Shown: positions 27,858 to 36,615 of the stretch, piece by piece
Position numbering within the stretch: the stretch's first letter is position 1
How the letters are laid out: every line of letters starts with the position of its first letter
Assembly (NCBI RefSeq): GCF_025770785.1
Contig: NZ_JANZLA010000001.1
Coordinates: 1-64,000, forward strand
DNA: 64,000 nt
Reading direction: 5' to 3'
Source of the DNA: Cellulomonas sp. SG140
GTDB lineage: Bacteria; Actinomycetota; Actinomycetes; Actinomycetales; Cellulomonadaceae
Program-made: the position numbers and the translations under genes
The notes under the pieces: generated by a model
What the model saw: only the letters and a program-made list of their open reading frames with translations
Database searches by the model: none
What the model was told of the DNA's origin: nothing

Positions 27858-29035
27858 TAGTTGCCGCCCTCGGCGAGGGTGACCGTGATCGGCTTGAAGC
27901 TCGAGCCCGTCACGTCGACCCCCTCGGCCTTGAGCTCGGCGAGCGCCTTGGTGACGTAGTCGTTGGTGTACGCGTCGGCGTCCGGCTTCTTGGTGATGAC
28001 GGTCGCGCCCTGGTCGTTCTTGGTGCCCAGCGCGATGGACACGGTCTGGTCCCAGGCCTTCTGGTCGATCATCCCGGCGCCGTCCGGCGACGGCCAGATC
28101 AGCTTGTTCACCTCGTTGGTCTGCCACAGCTGGTGGCTCTGGCCGAGCTTGGACCCGGCGGCGACGATGATGTCGCGGGCGGCCTCCGGGTTGTCCCGGA
28201 CGTACACCCAGCCCTTGATGCTGGCCTTGATGAACTTGACTGTCGTGTCCTGGTACGCCTTGTCGGACTTGAGCTTGTCGGTGTTGGCCCAGATCGCGTC
28301 CTGCAGCATGGCGGTGCCCTCGGTGTTCCAGTCGACGACGTTGAAGTCGTCGGCCGTGTACTGCTTGCCGGTCGCCGGGTTCTTCGCCTCGAGCAGCTGG
28401 GCGTACTCGTTGTAGACCATCGCCTGGGCCGCGTCGATGTCACCGGCGAGGAACGCGTTCATGTCGAACTGCTGCTGCACCAGCGTGACGTCCTTCGCCG
28501 GGTCGAGCCCCGCCTTGGTCATGCCGGCGAACAGCTCGAACTCGTTGCCGAAGCCCCAGTTGCCCACCTTCTTGCCCTTGAGGGCCGCGGCGGTGGTGAT
28601 GTTCTTGTCCTTGAACGAGACCTGCAGCGTGCCGGAGCGCTGGAAGATCTGCGCGACGTCGGTGATCCCGGCACCCTGCTCGCGCGAGGCGAGCGCCTTG
28701 GGCACCCACGCCAGCGCGTAGTCCACCGACCCGTTGGCCAGCTGGGTCTGCGGCACGATGTCGGTGCCTCCCTCGACGATCTGCACGTCGAGACCCTCGT
28801 CCTTGTAGTAGCCCTGCTTCAGCGCCGCGTAGTAGCCGGCGAACTGCGCCTGCGTGAACCACTGCAGCTGCAGCTTGACCGGGGTGAGCGTGCCGGAGCC
28901 GCCCGTCCCGGACGCGGAGGCTGCCGGTGCGGCGGCCGAGCCGCTGCTGCTGCAGCCGGTGAGCGCGAGCGCGGCAGCGGTCGCGGCGACGGTCAGGCCC
29001 CACGCGGTGCGCCTGGTGAGTCTCATCTGGCTCAT
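27857..29035 (-). CDS. ABC importer substrate-binding lipoprotein (NMT1/ThiY-like)
   Basis: A 392-residue secreted lipoprotein. The signal peptide is followed by lipobox ALTGC with Cys28 and a Ser/Ala/Gly linker. The binding domain begins VKLQLQWFTQAQFAGYYAALKQGYYKDEGLDV, the signature of the NMT1/ThiY family that binds pyrimidine-like and taurine-like ligands. GGTDIVPQT and VGNWGFGNEFEL follow. In this operon a pyrimidine, dihydropyrimidine or hydantoin is the likely ligand. GAGG seven bases before ATG 29035 supports that start over the second ATG nine bases later. Confidence 0.9.
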   Translation of the reverse strand: MSQMRLTRRTAWGLTVAATAAALALTGCSSSGSAAAPAASASGTGGSGTLTPVKLQLQWFTQAQFAGYYAALKQGYYKDEGLDVQIVEGGTDIVPQTQLANGSVDYALAWVPKALASREQGAGITDVAQIFQRSGTLQVSFKDKNITTAAALKGKKVGNWGFGNEFELFAGMTKAGLDPAKDVTLVQQQFDMNAFLAGDIDAAQAMVYNEYAQLLEAKNPATGKQYTADDFNVVDWNTEGTAMLQDAIWANTDKLKSDKAYQDTTVKFIKASIKGWVYVRDNPEAARDIIVAAGSKLGQSHQLWQTNEVNKLIWPSPDGAGMIDQKAWDQTVSIALGTKNDQGATVITKKPDADAYTNDYVTKALAELKAEGVDVTGSSFKPITVTLAEGGN

Positions 29036-29141
29036 CCCTTTCCTCGGTGCGGGGTGCGGCTCGCGGAGGGGCGAGACGCGGGGTCGGCCGGCCTGGCGCC
29101 GATGGCAGGCGGGACGGGTGGTGGGGTCCGGCGGCGCCGGC

Positions 29142-29906
29142 TCAGGCGGCCCCCTGCCGGCGGGCGACGGCGTGCTCGGCCGCGAGCGTGACCAGGTAGA
29201 ACACGAGCCCGAGCGCGATCGCGCCGACGACGAAGGCCCACGCCCGGGCGTAGGCGGAGTTGGACGCGGCGGCGGTGATCCGCGAACCGAGCCCGTTCTG
29301 CAGCCCGCCGAAGTACTCGGCGACGATCGCGGCGATCACGCCGGTGGACGAGGCGATCCGCAGACCGGTGAACAGGTACGGCAGCGCACCGGGCACCGTG
29401 ACGGTCCGGGCGAGCTGGCCGGGGGTGGCGGCGTAGGCCCGCAGCAGGTCCCGGTGCACGGGCAGCACCTGGCGCAGCCCGCGCAGGGTATTGACGAACA
29501 CCGGGGCGAACACCACCACGGCGACGATCAGCCGGCGAGGGGTCGTGGTGGTGGTGCCGAACATCGTGTTCAGCGCCGGGGCGAGCGCGACGATCGGCAT
29601 CACGGCCACCGCCGCGGCGGTGGGCGACATCAGCGCGTCCACCACGCGGCTGCGGGCGGCGAGCAGCGCGGCGCCGACCGCGCCGAGCGCGCCCAGCAGC
29701 AGGCCCACGAGCACGTTGGTGCCCGTCGCCAGCGCGGAGCGCCACACCAGCGGCCACACCGTCACCAGCTGCGTCCAGATCGCGCTCGGAGCCGGCAGCA
29801 GGTACGGCTTCACGCCGCTGACCTGCACGAACAGCTGCCAGCCCAGCAGCGCCAGCGCGCCCAGCACCACGGGCGCCAGCCACCGGCGGACCGCGGCGGC
29901 CGTCAT
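29142..29906 (-). CDS. ABC importer permease (SsuC/ThiX-type), first
   Basis: A 254-residue BPD-type permease with about six membrane helices. The cytoplasmic EAA-like loop appears at YAATPGQLARTVTVPGALPYLFTGLRI. The ATG overlaps the ATPase gene stop (ATGA). It is separated from the downstream lipoprotein gene by 106 bp without a recognisable promoter. The full importer is two permeases, one ATPase and one binding protein. Confidence 0.9.
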   Translation of the reverse strand: MTAAAVRRWLAPVVLGALALLGWQLFVQVSGVKPYLLPAPSAIWTQLVTVWPLVWRSALATGTNVLVGLLLGALGAVGAALLAARSRVVDALMSPTAAAVAVMPIVALAPALNTMFGTTTTTPRRLIVAVVVFAPVFVNTLRGLRQVLPVHRDLLRAYAATPGQLARTVTVPGALPYLFTGLRIASSTGVIAAIVAEYFGGLQNGLGSRITAAASNSAYARAWAFVVGAIALGLVFYLVTLAAEHAVARRQGAA

Positions 29907-30751
29907 CGCAGGTCCACCCCTCGCGCGGCGGTCGCCCCACCGTGCAGCGCCTCGCGCACCGCCGTGACGTCGGCGAAGAACGCGCTGTCCTCGCGGGTGC
30001 CGTCGGTCCGGCTGGCCGTCGCCGCCAAGGAGATCGGCACCACCTGGCTGATCCGGCCCGGGCGGGCGCTCATCACCACCACGCGGTGGGACAGGAACAC
30101 CGCCTCCGGGATCGAGTGCGTGACGAACAGCACCGCCGCGCCGCTCTCCGCGCAGATGCGCACCAGCTCGGTCTGCATCCGCTCGCGGGTCATCTCGTCG
30201 AGCGCCCCGAACGGCTCGTCCATCAGCAGCAGGCTCGGTCGCTCCGCCAGCGACCGGGCGATCGCGACCCGCTGCTGCATGCCGCCCGACAGCTGGCCGG
30301 GCAGGTGGCCGGCGAAGTCGGCGAGCCCCACCATCTCGAGCAGCTCGGCGGCCCGCGCGGCGCGCTGCCGGCGTCCGACGCCGTGCAGCTCCAGCGGCAG
30401 CTCGACGTTGGCCTTGACGGTGCGCCACGGCAGGAGCCCCGCCTGCTGGAACGCGATGCCGTAGTCCTGCCCCTCGCGGGCCACCCGCGGTGGCTTGCCG
30501 AACACGGTCAGGTCGCCGGACGTCGGCTCGTCGAGGTCGGCCACCAGCCGCAGCAGCGTGGACTTGCCGCACCCGGAGGGGCCGATCAGGGAGACGAACT
30601 CCCCCGCGGCGACGGTGAGGTCGACGCCCTCGAGCGCGACCACCTCGCCGCTGCGGGTGCGGAAGGTCTTGCCGACGCCGCGCGCGACCACGGCCGCGGC
30701 GGGGTGGGTGGCGACCGGCGCCGGCGTGGGGACCGGGGTGGGCATGGTCAT
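29903..30751 (-). CDS. ABC importer ATP-binding protein (SsuB/TauB-type)
   Basis: A 282-residue ATPase. Walker A is IGPSGCGKST, the Q-loop is IAFQQAGLLPWRTV, the signature is LSGGMQQRVAIARSL, and Walker B is LLMDEPFGALD with His in VTHSIPEA. The PWRTV Q-loop is typical of nitrate/sulfonate/taurine/pyrimidine-type importers. The N-terminal Pro/Thr-rich 25 residues are an extension. ATGA overlaps on both sides couple it to the two permeases. Confidence 0.93.
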   Translation of the reverse strand: MTMPTPVPTPAPVATHPAAAVVARGVGKTFRTRSGEVVALEGVDLTVAAGEFVSLIGPSGCGKSTLLRLVADLDEPTSGDLTVFGKPPRVAREGQDYGIAFQQAGLLPWRTVKANVELPLELHGVGRRQRAARAAELLEMVGLADFAGHLPGQLSGGMQQRVAIARSLAERPSLLLMDEPFGALDEMTRERMQTELVRICAESGAAVLFVTHSIPEAVFLSHRVVVMSARPGRISQVVPISLAATASRTDGTREDSAFFADVTAVREALHGGATAARGVDLR

Positions 30752-31632
30752 GAGGACACCTCCGCGTAGCGGTAGCGGCGCAGCAGCAGCCCGACGAGGC
30801 CGACGAGCCCGGCGGCGAGCAGGCCGAGAGCGGCGGCGGCCACGATCGCCGCCCACGGCTTCCCGGGGTCGCCGCTGGCAGACTGCGCGTACGAGATGAT
30901 CAGCCGCCCGATGCCGCCCGGGGTCCCGGTGGACACCTCGGCGACGATGGCGCCCACCACGGCGGTGGCGGCGCCGAGCCGCAGCGCGGGCAGCACGTAC
31001 GGCACGCTGGCCGGGAGCCGCAGCGAGACGAGGGTCCGCCACCACCCCGCGGCCTGGGCGCGGAACAGGTCGGTCTGCGCCGGGGTGGGTGACTGCAGCC
31101 CCCGAAGGGCGCCGACCGCGACCGGGAAGAAGGCCAGGTAGGACGCGATCGCGGCCACCGACATCCAGCGCTGCCACTCGAAGGCGCCGAGGTGGATGCG
31201 ACCGCCCCAGCCGACCACCAGCGGTGCCAGCGCGATCAGCGGGACCGTCTGGCTGAGCACCACCCACGGCAGCACGGCGGCCTCCGCCAGCCGGCGCCTG
31301 GCCATCAGCACCGCCAGCGCCATCCCGGCGACCACGCCGACCAGCCAGCCGGCCAGCGCCACGCGCAGCGTGAACCAGCCCGCCTTGGCCATGGCGACCA
31401 GCACCGAGTCGGCGCCGCGTGCGGACGTCTCCGACCGCCCCATCCGGGCGACCACGTCCCAGACGTGCGGCATCGCGTGGTCGTCGGTGCGCGGCAGCAC
31501 GCTGGCCCCGAGCACGTGCACGCCGCCGGCGGGCACCACGGCCTTGACCAGCTCCCAGACCAGGCAGAACAGCACCAGCGCGGCCAGCCCGTAGGCCGTC
31601 GAGCGCAGGGCACGCGCCCGGGGGCCGGTCAT
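30748..31632 (-). CDS. ABC importer permease, second
   Basis: A 294-residue permease with an N-terminal membrane helix, a periplasmic insertion (about residues 40-75) and the remaining five helices. The EAA loop is FRAQAAGWWRTLVSLRLPASVPYVLPALRLG. It differs strongly from the first permease, so the transporter is a heterodimer. It overlaps the LLM oxidoreductase stop by ATGA, tying transport and the first enzymatic step together. Confidence 0.9.
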   Translation of the reverse strand: MTGPRARALRSTAYGLAALVLFCLVWELVKAVVPAGGVHVLGASVLPRTDDHAMPHVWDVVARMGRSETSARGADSVLVAMAKAGWFTLRVALAGWLVGVVAGMALAVLMARRRLAEAAVLPWVVLSQTVPLIALAPLVVGWGGRIHLGAFEWQRWMSVAAIASYLAFFPVAVGALRGLQSPTPAQTDLFRAQAAGWWRTLVSLRLPASVPYVLPALRLGAATAVVGAIVAEVSTGTPGGIGRLIISYAQSASGDPGKPWAAIVAAAALGLLAAGLVGLVGLLLRRYRYAEVSS

Positions 31633-32660
31633 GCCGTCGCCACCACGGGTTCGGCGAGCGCCGGGATCACGCGTTCGCCGTAGAGCCGCATCGTCTCCTC
31701 CTTGTTGTCGTGCTGGAGGTAGAGCGCGTACTGCGTGCAGCCCAGGGACTCGAGCACCCGCAGCTTCTCCACGTGCTCGTACGGCGATCCGAGCAGGCAG
31801 AACCGCTCGACGATCTCGTCCGGCACGAAGGTCGTGTGGGTGTTCCCGGCGCGGCCGTGCTGGTTGTAGTCGTAGCCCTCGCGGTCGCGGATGTAGTCGG
31901 TCAGCGCCTTCGGCACCGCCGAGTCCGTGCCGTACCGCCGGACGATCTCCGCGACGTGGTTGCCGACCATCCCGCCGAACCAGCGGCACTGCTCACGCAT
32001 GTGCGCCCGTTCGGCCGGCGACTGACCGTCACCGACGTAAGCCGGTGCCGCGACGCAGAACTGGACCTCGTCGGGATCGCGGCCGGCGGCCTCCGCCGAG
32101 TCGCGGACCGCCTTGATCATCCACGTGGCGATGTCCGGGTCCGCCAGCTGCAGGATGAACGCGTCACCCACCTCACCGGTGAGCTTGAGCGCCTGCGGGC
32201 CGTAGGCGGCGACCCACACCTCCAGCTGCGAACGCGTCGCCCACGGGAACCGGACCGTGCGGTCGTTGAGGTTCGCGGCACGACCGTTGGCCAGCTCACG
32301 GATCACCTGCACCGCCTCGCGCAGCGTCGCGAGGTTCGACGGCTTGCCGTTCAGGGTGCGCACCGCCGAGTCGCCGCGCCCGATGCCGCACACCGTCCGG
32401 TTGCCGTACATCTCGTTCAGCGTCGCGAACAGGGAGGCGATCACCGTCCAGTCGCGGGTGGCCGGGTTGGTGACCATCGGACCGACCTTGACCGTGTGCG
32501 TCGCAGCCAGGATCGCCGAGTAGATGACGAACGGCTCCTGCCACAGCAGGTGCGAGTCGAACGTCCACACGTAGTCGAAGCCGTGGGTCTCGGCCTGGCG
32601 GGCCAGGTCGACCGTCCGCCAGGCGGGTGGGTTGGTCTGCAGGACGACGCCGAAGTCCAT
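31629..32660 (-). CDS. LLM-class (F420-type) oxidoreductase, CPS_4091-like; candidate dihydropyrimidine dehydrogenase
   Basis: A 343-residue luciferase-like TIM barrel. The N-terminus MDFGVVLQTNPPAWRTVDLARQ, the segment GPMVTNPATRDWTV and the segment CGIGRGDSAVR match the F420-binding LLM superfamily, close to the group named TIGR03842. It sits between dihydropyrimidinase and a pyrimidine-type importer, where a dihydropyrimidine dehydrogenase is expected but no PydA/PreT gene exists. F420 synthesis and import genes lie 4 kb away. I infer that it may reduce uracil/thymine with F420H2. FMN-dependent monooxygenation (as in RutA) is the alternative. GAGG precedes the ATG. Confidence 0.85.
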   Translation of the reverse strand: MDFGVVLQTNPPAWRTVDLARQAETHGFDYVWTFDSHLLWQEPFVIYSAILAATHTVKVGPMVTNPATRDWTVIASLFATLNEMYGNRTVCGIGRGDSAVRTLNGKPSNLATLREAVQVIRELANGRAANLNDRTVRFPWATRSQLEVWVAAYGPQALKLTGEVGDAFILQLADPDIATWMIKAVRDSAEAAGRDPDEVQFCVAAPAYVGDGQSPAERAHMREQCRWFGGMVGNHVAEIVRRYGTDSAVPKALTDYIRDREGYDYNQHGRAGNTHTTFVPDEIVERFCLLGSPYEHVEKLRVLESLGCTQYALYLQHDNKEETMRLYGERVIPALAEPVVATA

Positions 32661-32667
32661 GTGCGCC

Positions 32668-34089
32668 TCAGACCAGGTACTGCGACAGGTCGCGCTTGAG
32701 GAACTGCCCGTGGCCGACGGTGCCGAGGAACTGCCCGTCGTCCACGACCACGGAACCGCGGGAGATCACGGTGTCGACGTGCCCGTCGATCTCGTAGCCC
32801 TCCCAGGCCGAGTAGTCCATGTTCATGTGGTGGGTCTTGCCCACCCCGATCGACGTGTGGCCGTTCGGGTCGTAGACCACCACATCGGCGTCGGCGCCCG
32901 GCGCCAGCACCCCCTTGCGGCCGTACAGCCCGAACATCCGGGCCGGGGTGACGGCGATCAGCTCCACCCAGCGCTCCAGGCTGATCTGGCCGGTGACCAC
33001 CCCTTGGTAGAGCAGGTCGACGCGGTGCTCCACCGAGCCGATGCCGTTGGGGATCTTGGAGAAGTCGCCGAGCCCCAGCTCCTTCTGCCCCTTCATGCAG
33101 AACGGGCAGTGGTCGGTGGACACCACCTGCAGGTCGTTGGTGCGCAGCGCCTGCCACATGTGCTCCTGGTGATGCTCCGCCTTGGAGCGCAGCGGCGTGG
33201 AGCACACCCACTTGGCCCCCTCGAAGCCGGGGGCGCCGAGCTGGTCCTCCAGGGTCAGGTACAGGTACTGCGGGCACGTCTCGCCGAACACGTTCTGGCC
33301 GGTGTCCCGGGCGGCGGCGATCTGCGCGACGGCCTGCTTGGCCGAGACGTGCACCACGTACAGCGGGGCGCCGGTGTACTGCGCCAGCATGATCGCCCGG
33401 TGGGTGGCCTCCTCCTCGGCCTGCCACGGCCGGGAGATGCCGTGGTAGTACGGGTCGGTCTTGCCCTCGGCGACCAGCTGCTGCACCACGGTGTCGATCC
33501 ACGACCCGTTCTCCGCGTGCATCATGACCAGCGCGCCGTTGTCCGCCGCCTTCTGCATGGCCCGCAGGATCTGGCCGTCATCGGACAGGAACACGCCCTT
33601 GTAGGCCTGGAACAGCTTGAAGCTGCTCACGCCCTCGGCCACCAGCTCGTCCATCGCGTCCAGGGACGAGTCCTGGACGTCGCTCAGGATCTGGTGGAAC
33701 CCGTAGTCGATCGCACAGTTCCCGGCGGCCTTCTGGTGCCACAGCGCGTACTGGTCCAGCGGGTTCTCCCCGGCGTACTGGACGACGAAGTCGATGATGC
33801 TCGTCGTCCCGCCCCAGGCCGCCGCCGTGGTGCCCGTCTCGAACGTGTCCGAGGCGAACGTGCCGCCGAACGGCATCTCCATGTGCGTGTGCGCGTCGAT
33901 CCCGCCGGGGATCACGTACTTGCCGGTGGCGTCGACGACGCGGTCGACCGAGGACGCGAGGTCGTGGCCGAGCAGGGTCGAGCCGGGCTCGAGGATCGCG
34001 ACGATCTTCTCGCCGTCGATCAGGACGTCGGCGGCGCCGCGGCCGGTGGCGTTGACCACCGTGCCCCCGGTGATGAGCGTGGTGGGCAT
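32668..34089 (-). CDS. hydA: Dihydropyrimidinase (D-hydantoinase)
   Basis: Amidohydrolase-superfamily enzyme of 473 residues that opens dihydrouracil/dihydrothymine to N-carbamoyl-beta-amino acids. Metal ligands are visible: DAHTHMEMPFGG, the carboxylated Lys in SSFKLFQAYKG, His in MMHAENG, His in VVHVSAKQA, and Asp in STDHCPF. C-terminal GKGVLAPGADADVVVYDP-like sequence is conserved. AAGGGAG precedes the ATG. It is the second gene of the operon, and the LLM gene follows after 7 bp. Confidence 0.94.
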   Translation of the reverse strand: MPTTLITGGTVVNATGRGAADVLIDGEKIVAILEPGSTLLGHDLASSVDRVVDATGKYVIPGGIDAHTHMEMPFGGTFASDTFETGTTAAAWGGTTSIIDFVVQYAGENPLDQYALWHQKAAGNCAIDYGFHQILSDVQDSSLDAMDELVAEGVSSFKLFQAYKGVFLSDDGQILRAMQKAADNGALVMMHAENGSWIDTVVQQLVAEGKTDPYYHGISRPWQAEEEATHRAIMLAQYTGAPLYVVHVSAKQAVAQIAAARDTGQNVFGETCPQYLYLTLEDQLGAPGFEGAKWVCSTPLRSKAEHHQEHMWQALRTNDLQVVSTDHCPFCMKGQKELGLGDFSKIPNGIGSVEHRVDLLYQGVVTGQISLERWVELIAVTPARMFGLYGRKGVLAPGADADVVVYDPNGHTSIGVGKTHHMNMDYSAWEGYEIDGHVDTVISRGSVVVDDGQFLGTVGHGQFLKRDLSQYLV

Positions 34090-34132
34090 GGGGCTCCCTT
34101 CGGGAGGGCCTGCGGGTGGGGTGGGCAGCGGG

Positions 34133-34981
34133 TCAGGGCGCGACGATCGGCCCGTACTGGTCCGGCCGGCGGTCGCGGAAGAACTGCCAGCGCTCGCGCA
34201 CCTCGCGGATCTGCTCCAGGTCCAGGTCGCGGACGATCAGCTGGTCCTCGGTGCTCGACCCGACCTCGCCGACGTAGTTGCCGTCCGGTCCGACCGCGTA
34301 CGACGAGCCGTAGAAGTTGACGGCCTCGTCCCCGTACTCGTTGTCCTCGAGGCCCACGCGGTTGTTCGCGACGACGAAGTAGCCGTTCGCGATGGCCGCG
34401 GCGGGCTGCTCGATCTCCCACAGCCGGTTGGACACGCCCGGGGCGGTCGCGTTGGGGTTGAACACGATCTGAGCGCCGTTGAGCGCCAGGTTCCGCCAGC
34501 CCTCCGGGAAGTGCCGGTCGTAGCAGATGTTCACGCCGATCTTGCCGACCGCGGTGTCGAACACCGGCCAGCCGCTGTTCCCGGGCCGGAAGTAGAACTT
34601 CTCCCAGAACTTCGGCAGGTGCGGGATGTGGTGCTTGCGGTACTTGCCCAGCACGGTGCCGTCCGCGTCGATCACCACCGCGGTGTTGTAGAGCACCCCG
34701 GGCTGGTCCTCCTCGTAGATCGGCAGCACGACCACGATGCCCAGCTCGGCGGCCAGCGCCGCGAACCGGTCGACCGTCGGGCCGGGGATCGTCTCGGCGT
34801 AGTCGTAGTAGGCGGTGTCCTGCGTGATGCCGAAGTACGGCCCGTAGAACAGCTCCTGGAAGCCGATCACCTGCGCGCCGGCGGAGGCCGCCTCACGCGT
34901 CCACGCCTCGTGCAGCGCGATCATCGACTCCCTGTCCCCGGTCCAGGTGGCCTGGGTGAAGGCGACACGTACGACGGTCAT
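34133..34981 (-). CDS. Beta-ureidopropionase / nitrilase-superfamily N-carbamoyl amidohydrolase
   Basis: A 282-residue carbon-nitrogen hydrolase. The catalytic triad is Glu in FQELFYGPYFG, Lys in GKYRKHHIPH, and Cys in NICYDRHFPEG. The FYGPYF and HHIPHLPKFWEK segments match beta-ureidopropionases, which turn N-carbamoyl-beta-alanine into beta-alanine, CO2 and ammonia. It is the first gene of the operon, with a GAGGAG site. The divergent MocR-type regulator lies across a 215-bp region rich in inverted repeats. Confidence 0.92.
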   Translation of the reverse strand: MTVVRVAFTQATWTGDRESMIALHEAWTREAASAGAQVIGFQELFYGPYFGITQDTAYYDYAETIPGPTVDRFAALAAELGIVVVLPIYEEDQPGVLYNTAVVIDADGTVLGKYRKHHIPHLPKFWEKFYFRPGNSGWPVFDTAVGKIGVNICYDRHFPEGWRNLALNGAQIVFNPNATAPGVSNRLWEIEQPAAAIANGYFVVANNRVGLEDNEYGDEAVNFYGSSYAVGPDGNYVGEVGSSTEDQLIVRDLDLEQIREVRERWQFFRDRRPDQYGPIVAP

Positions 34982-35099
34982 GTCCGGCTCCTCGGTGGTG
35001 CTCGACAGCGGGCGAGAAGCGGTACGTCGGGTCCGGCGGAGGCCGTCCCGGCCGCGCCGCCTGGAATGTGACTGTCGAGGTTGGACATTTCTGCGGCGT

Positions 35100-35163
35100 T
35101 TCCCGGCATTTGCCGTCCGGGAACTTCCGGACCACCGCGTGTAAACAGTGGGGACCTTGGTCC
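35100..35163. promoter_or_regulatory. Inverted repeats in the pyrimidine-operon/MocR divergent region
   Basis: TTCCCGG-N10-CCGGGAA (35100-35123) is a perfect 7-bp inverted repeat, and GGACC-TT-GGTCC (35152-35163) is a second. Both lie between the start of the catabolic operon (34981) and the start of the MocR-type gene. They are candidate operators for that regulator. Exact promoters are not clear. Confidence 0.5.
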
Positions 35164-35196
35164 GCGCCGACCGCGCCGAGCACGGACGATGCCGTC

Positions 35197-36615
35197 GTGG
35201 ACCAGGGGGATGCGCGGGGGGACTCGCAACGGGCGCCGAACCGCGGGCGCGAGGAGCTCCACGTCGGCCACGGCCGGGCCGCGGCGGCTCGCCTCGCCGA
35301 CCTGGTCGTGGACCGCAGCCCGCGGGGCATCGCAGCCACCGTCGCCCGGCTGGTGCACACCGGCGGCCTGAGACCCGGCGACCGGCTGCCGACCGTCCGG
35401 GCCCTGGCCGCGGAGCTCGCGGTCAGCCCCGCCACCGTCGGGTCGGCGTGGCACGCCCTGTCCGTCGTCGGCCTCGTGTCGTCCCGCGGCCGGGCCGGTA
35501 CCACCGTGCTGCCCTCACCGGAGGACCGGGTACCCCCGCGCTACCGCGACCTGACCGGTGGGGCCCCGGGCCGCCTCGACCTGTCCACCGGCACACCGGA
35601 CCCCGAGCTGCTGCCCGAGCTGGGCCCGGCGCTGGCGCGGGTGTCGGCCCGCATGCCCGCGGCCGAGACGGCCAGCTACGTCGCGCCGTCCTTGGTGCCG
35701 GAGCTCGAGCACCTGCTGCGGGGCACGTGGCCCTTCCCGCCGCAACGGCTGACCGTGGTCGACGGGGCGGTCGACGCGCTGGCGCGCACGCTCGACGTCA
35801 CGTGCGGGTACGGCGACCGCGTCGCCGTGGAGGACCCCGGCTTCCCGCCGCTGTTCGACCTGCTGGACCAGCTGGGGCTCGAGCGCGTGCCCGTCGCGCT
35901 GGACTCTCACGGCATGGTGCCGGACTCGCTCGCGGCGGCGCTGGCCGCCGGTGCGTCCGCCGTGGTGCTGCAGCCCCGCGCGCACAACCCCACGGGCGTC
36001 AGCCTGACGCCGACCCGTGCGCGGGAGCTCGCAGCCGCCGTGCGCGCCGCCCCCCAGCCCGTCTGGGTGCTGGAGGACGACCACTCCGGCCAGATCTCCT
36101 CCGCACGGGACGTCAGCCTGGGTGCGCTGCTGCCCGACCGGGTGGTGCACGTGCGCTCGTACTCCAAGTCGCACGGTCCGGACCTGCGCATCGCCGCCGT
36201 CGGTGGACCCGCCACCGTGCTCGACGCGCTCGTCGCCCGCCGCCTGCTCGGCCCCGGGTGGACCAGCCGCCTGCTGCAGCGTGTGCTGGCGGACCTGCTC
36301 ACCGACGGGTCCGCCGTGGACGCCGTCGAGCACGCCCGCCGCGTCTACCACGGACGGCAGCGCGCGCTCACGCAGGCGCTCACGCACCACGGCCTGGAGC
36401 TGGTCCCCGGGGACGGCGTGAACCTGTGGGTGCCGGTGGCGGACGAGCAGCGTGCGCTCGTGCGCCTCGGTGCGGCCGGGATCCGGGTGGCCCGCGGCCG
36501 GCCGTTCGCCGCCACGGGTCAGGAGGGTGGCGGTCACCTGCGCGTGACGGTCAGCGCGCTGCGCCAGGACGTCGACGCGGTCGCTCGCGCGCTAGCCCTC
36601 GCGGCGGCACCGTGA
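35197..36615 (+). CDS. MocR-type regulator (GntR HTH fused to aminotransferase domain)
   Basis: About 472 residues. The N-terminal GntR winged helix (PGDRLPTVRALAAELAVSPA, near residue 75) is joined to a fold-type-I aminotransferase domain with the PLP-binding Lys in VRSYSKSHGPDLRI and Asp in WVLEDDHSG. MocR proteins use PLP and amino compounds as effectors. Its divergent position from the pyrimidine operon suggests it senses a pathway intermediate such as beta-alanine. The start is uncertain: the frame is open to 35068, and GTG 35197 is my choice because the sequence upstream holds the operator-like repeats. Confidence 0.88.
   Translation: MDQGDARGDSQRAPNRGREELHVGHGRAAAARLADLVVDRSPRGIAATVARLVHTGGLRPGDRLPTVRALAAELAVSPATVGSAWHALSVVGLVSSRGRAGTTVLPSPEDRVPPRYRDLTGGAPGRLDLSTGTPDPELLPELGPALARVSARMPAAETASYVAPSLVPELEHLLRGTWPFPPQRLTVVDGAVDALARTLDVTCGYGDRVAVEDPGFPPLFDLLDQLGLERVPVALDSHGMVPDSLAAALAAGASAVVLQPRAHNPTGVSLTPTRARELAAAVRAAPQPVWVLEDDHSGQISSARDVSLGALLPDRVVHVRSYSKSHGPDLRIAAVGGPATVLDALVARRLLGPGWTSRLLQRVLADLLTDGSAVDAVEHARRVYHGRQRALTQALTHHGLELVPGDGVNLWVPVADEQRALVRLGAAGIRVARGRPFAATGQEGGGHLRVTVSALRQDVDAVARALALAAAP

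Noticed and set aside
31629-32660. LLM protein as a RutA-type pyrimidine monooxygenase
   Set aside because: The Rut pathway makes ureidoacrylate and needs RutB to RutF. This operon has dihydropyrimidinase and beta-ureidopropionase instead, so ring reduction fits better. Not excluded experimentally.
35152-35163. Terminator from GGACC-TT-GGTCC
   Set aside because: The stem is only five base pairs, without a T-tract, and sits in a promoter region. Kept only as a possible operator.
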